Below, piece after piece: positions 11,460 to 12,577 of a stretch of DNA of 12,577 nt (positions within the stretch are counted from its first letter, which is position 1; the number at the start of each line of letters is the position of its first letter). This stretch comes from Pseudomonadota bacterium (GTDB lineage: Bacteria > Pseudomonadota > Gammaproteobacteria > Burkholderiales > Ferrovaceae). Below the pieces are notes generated by a model, which made no database searches, was not told where the DNA came from, and was given only the letters and a program-made list of their open reading frames with translations. The translations under genes and the position numbers were made by a program. The stretch spans positions 1 to 12,577 of the forward strand of contig JAJZEH010000083.1 in NCBI GenBank assembly GCA_021805725.1, in the 5' to 3' direction.

Positions 11460-12577
11460 ATGGCCAAGAAATTGTACGACACACCAAATCTGGATGAGTT
11501 GGAGTCGGGTCCTTGGCCCAGCTTCGTCACGGGTCTGAAACGCCTCGCCCAGGATAAAGACCAGGTGGTGGATCTGCTGGGGCAACTCGAAACGTCCTAC
11601 CAGACCAAGAAGGGTTACTGGAAGGGCGGCACGGTCGGCGTGTTCGGTTATGGCGGGGGCGTCATCCCGCGTTTTACCGAGCTCAAGGACGAGAAGGGCC
11701 AGCCGGTCTACAAGGATGCCGCCGAGTTCCATACCCTGCGGGTCATGCCTCCGCCAGGAATGCATTACGACACCGATGTGTTGCGCAAGATGTGTGACAT
11801 CTGGGAGCGCCATGGTTCAGGGCTGATTGCCTTTCACGGCCAGTCGGGCGACATCATGTTCCAGGGGGCTACCACCGAAAATGTGCAGAAGGCCTTCGAC
11901 GAAATCAACGAACTCGGGTTCGATCTGGGCGGCGCCGGTCCAGCCGTGCGCACTTCCATGTCTTGCGTGGGCAGCGCGCGTTGCGAGCAGTCCTGCTACG
12001 ACGAGGCGCGGGCCCATCGTACCGTGGTCAACACCTTCCTCGACGACATTCACCGTCCCTCGTTGCCCTACAAGTTCAAATTCAAGTTTTCAGGTTGCCC
12101 CAACGACTGCATGAATTCCATCCAGCGTGCGGACATGTCGGTCATCGGCACCTGGCGCGACAACATTCGCACGGACAATGCCATGGGGCGTGCCTGGTTT
12201 GAAAAACAGGGGCTCAATCGCCTGATCAATTCGGTGGTGGCGCGTTGTCCCACCAATGCCATCCGCGTCAAGGACGCGGGCAAGGCGCGCCATGAAGGGC
12301 ATTACTCCAGCCTCGAGCTCAACGACACCCAGTCCCTGGAAATCGACAACAAAAGCTGCGTACGCTGCATGCAGTGCATCAATGCCATGACGGGGGCCCT
12401 GTCTCCCGGCAAGGACAAGGGTGCCACGGTTCTGGTGGGGGGCAAGCGCACCCTCAAGATCGGCGACCTCATGGGAACCGTGGTGGTGCCGTTCATGAAG
12501 CTCGAATCCGATGAGGATTACGAAAAGCTGGTGGAACTGGCGCAAAAGATCATCGACTTTTTTGCCGAGAATGCGCT
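11460..12577 (+). CDS. dsrA: Dissimilatory sulfite reductase alpha subunit, 3' end outside window
   Basis: The first 372 codons of DsrA, the alpha subunit of the cytoplasmic siroheme enzyme DsrAB, are present; complete DsrA is usually a little over 400 residues, so only the C-terminal tail is missing. Siroheme-[4Fe-4S] ligands are C169-x5-C175 (SCVGSARC) and C213-x3-C217 (SGCPNDC). The inserted ferredoxin domain has C263 (ARCPTNAI) and C300-x2-C303-x2-C306 (SCVRCMQCINAM). The N-terminus MAKKLYDTPNLDELESGPWP and the ATG at 11460 follow a strong ribosome site, GGAGGAG. In this context (TusA, rhodanese, DsrE-type genes) the enzyme is expected to run oxidatively, turning DsrC-bound or free sulfide into sulfite; direction is inferred. 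It should be followed by dsrB and the rest of the dsr operon beyond the edge. It is divergent from the six-gene minus unit. Confidence 0.97.
   Translation, partial: MAKKLYDTPNLDELESGPWPSFVTGLKRLAQDKDQVVDLLGQLETSYQTKKGYWKGGTVGVFGYGGGVIPRFTELKDEKGQPVYKDAAEFHTLRVMPPPGMHYDTDVLRKMCDIWERHGSGLIAFHGQSGDIMFQGATTENVQKAFDEINELGFDLGGAGPAVRTSMSCVGSARCEQSCYDEARAHRTVVNTFLDDIHRPSLPYKFKFKFSGCPNDCMNSIQRADMSVIGTWRDNIRTDNAMGRAWFEKQGLNRLINSVVARCPTNAIRVKDAGKARHEGHYSSLELNDTQSLEIDNKSCVRCMQCINAMTGALSPGKDKGATVLVGGKRTLKIGDLMGTVVVPFMKLESDEDYEKLVELAQKIIDFFAENA

Overview
The window reads as a GC-rich chromosome segment of a sulfur-oxidising proteobacterium, most likely a betaproteobacterium. The main evidence is the start of dsrA (siroheme sulfite reductase alpha subunit) running off the right edge, together with a rhodanese-tusA-dsrE set of the kind found in organisms that oxidise stored or external sulfur through reverse Dsr or sHdr. 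The lineage is inferred from protein flavour only. Positions and motifs were read by eye; no database search was run.

Left part (1-3421), mostly housekeeping: the 3' end of sfsA, a short hairpin, and a QorA-type quinone oxidoreductase. Then comes a divergent pair of a LysR-type regulator (minus) and a YeiH-family membrane protein (plus), arranged like yeiE/yeiH. Their shared 102-bp spacer is AT-rich and carries a dyad.

Middle part (3428-8111), sulfur-relay block: a soluble GAF-containing HPK7 histidine kinase and its NarL-type response regulator overlap by 4 bp on the minus strand. They are transcribed away from a plus-strand row of rhodanese, TusA, a DsrE2/DsrE3-type protein and a FadL/TodX-type outer-membrane barrel that ends at a clear rho-independent terminator. 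The spacer between rhodanese and tusA holds a 16-bp near-palindrome abutting a perfect 7-bp stem-loop.

Right part (8134-12577), dsr divergon: dsrA (plus) is transcribed away from a tightly packed six-gene minus-strand unit. In transcription order this is an unrecognised ~70-aa protein, a Cas6/Cmx6-like RAMP protein, a DsrC/TusE-family protein lacking both functional cysteines, a protein of two fused TusA domains, an unrecognised 194-aa protein, and a TauD/TfdA-type Fe(II)/2-oxoglutarate dioxygenase. Gaps run from a 35-bp overlap to 36 bp, so this looks like one operon sharing a 194-bp control region with dsrA.

The most interesting content is this minus-strand operon. It combines a stand-alone RNA-endonuclease-fold protein, with no other cas genes or CRISPR array in view, with a cysteine-less DsrC homologue and a double TusA. 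Because the TusA/TusE families serve both Dsr sulfur transfer and tRNA thiolation, and DsrC-family proteins have been linked to control of dsr transcription, a regulatory or RNA-linked sulfur module is a reasonable but untested idea.
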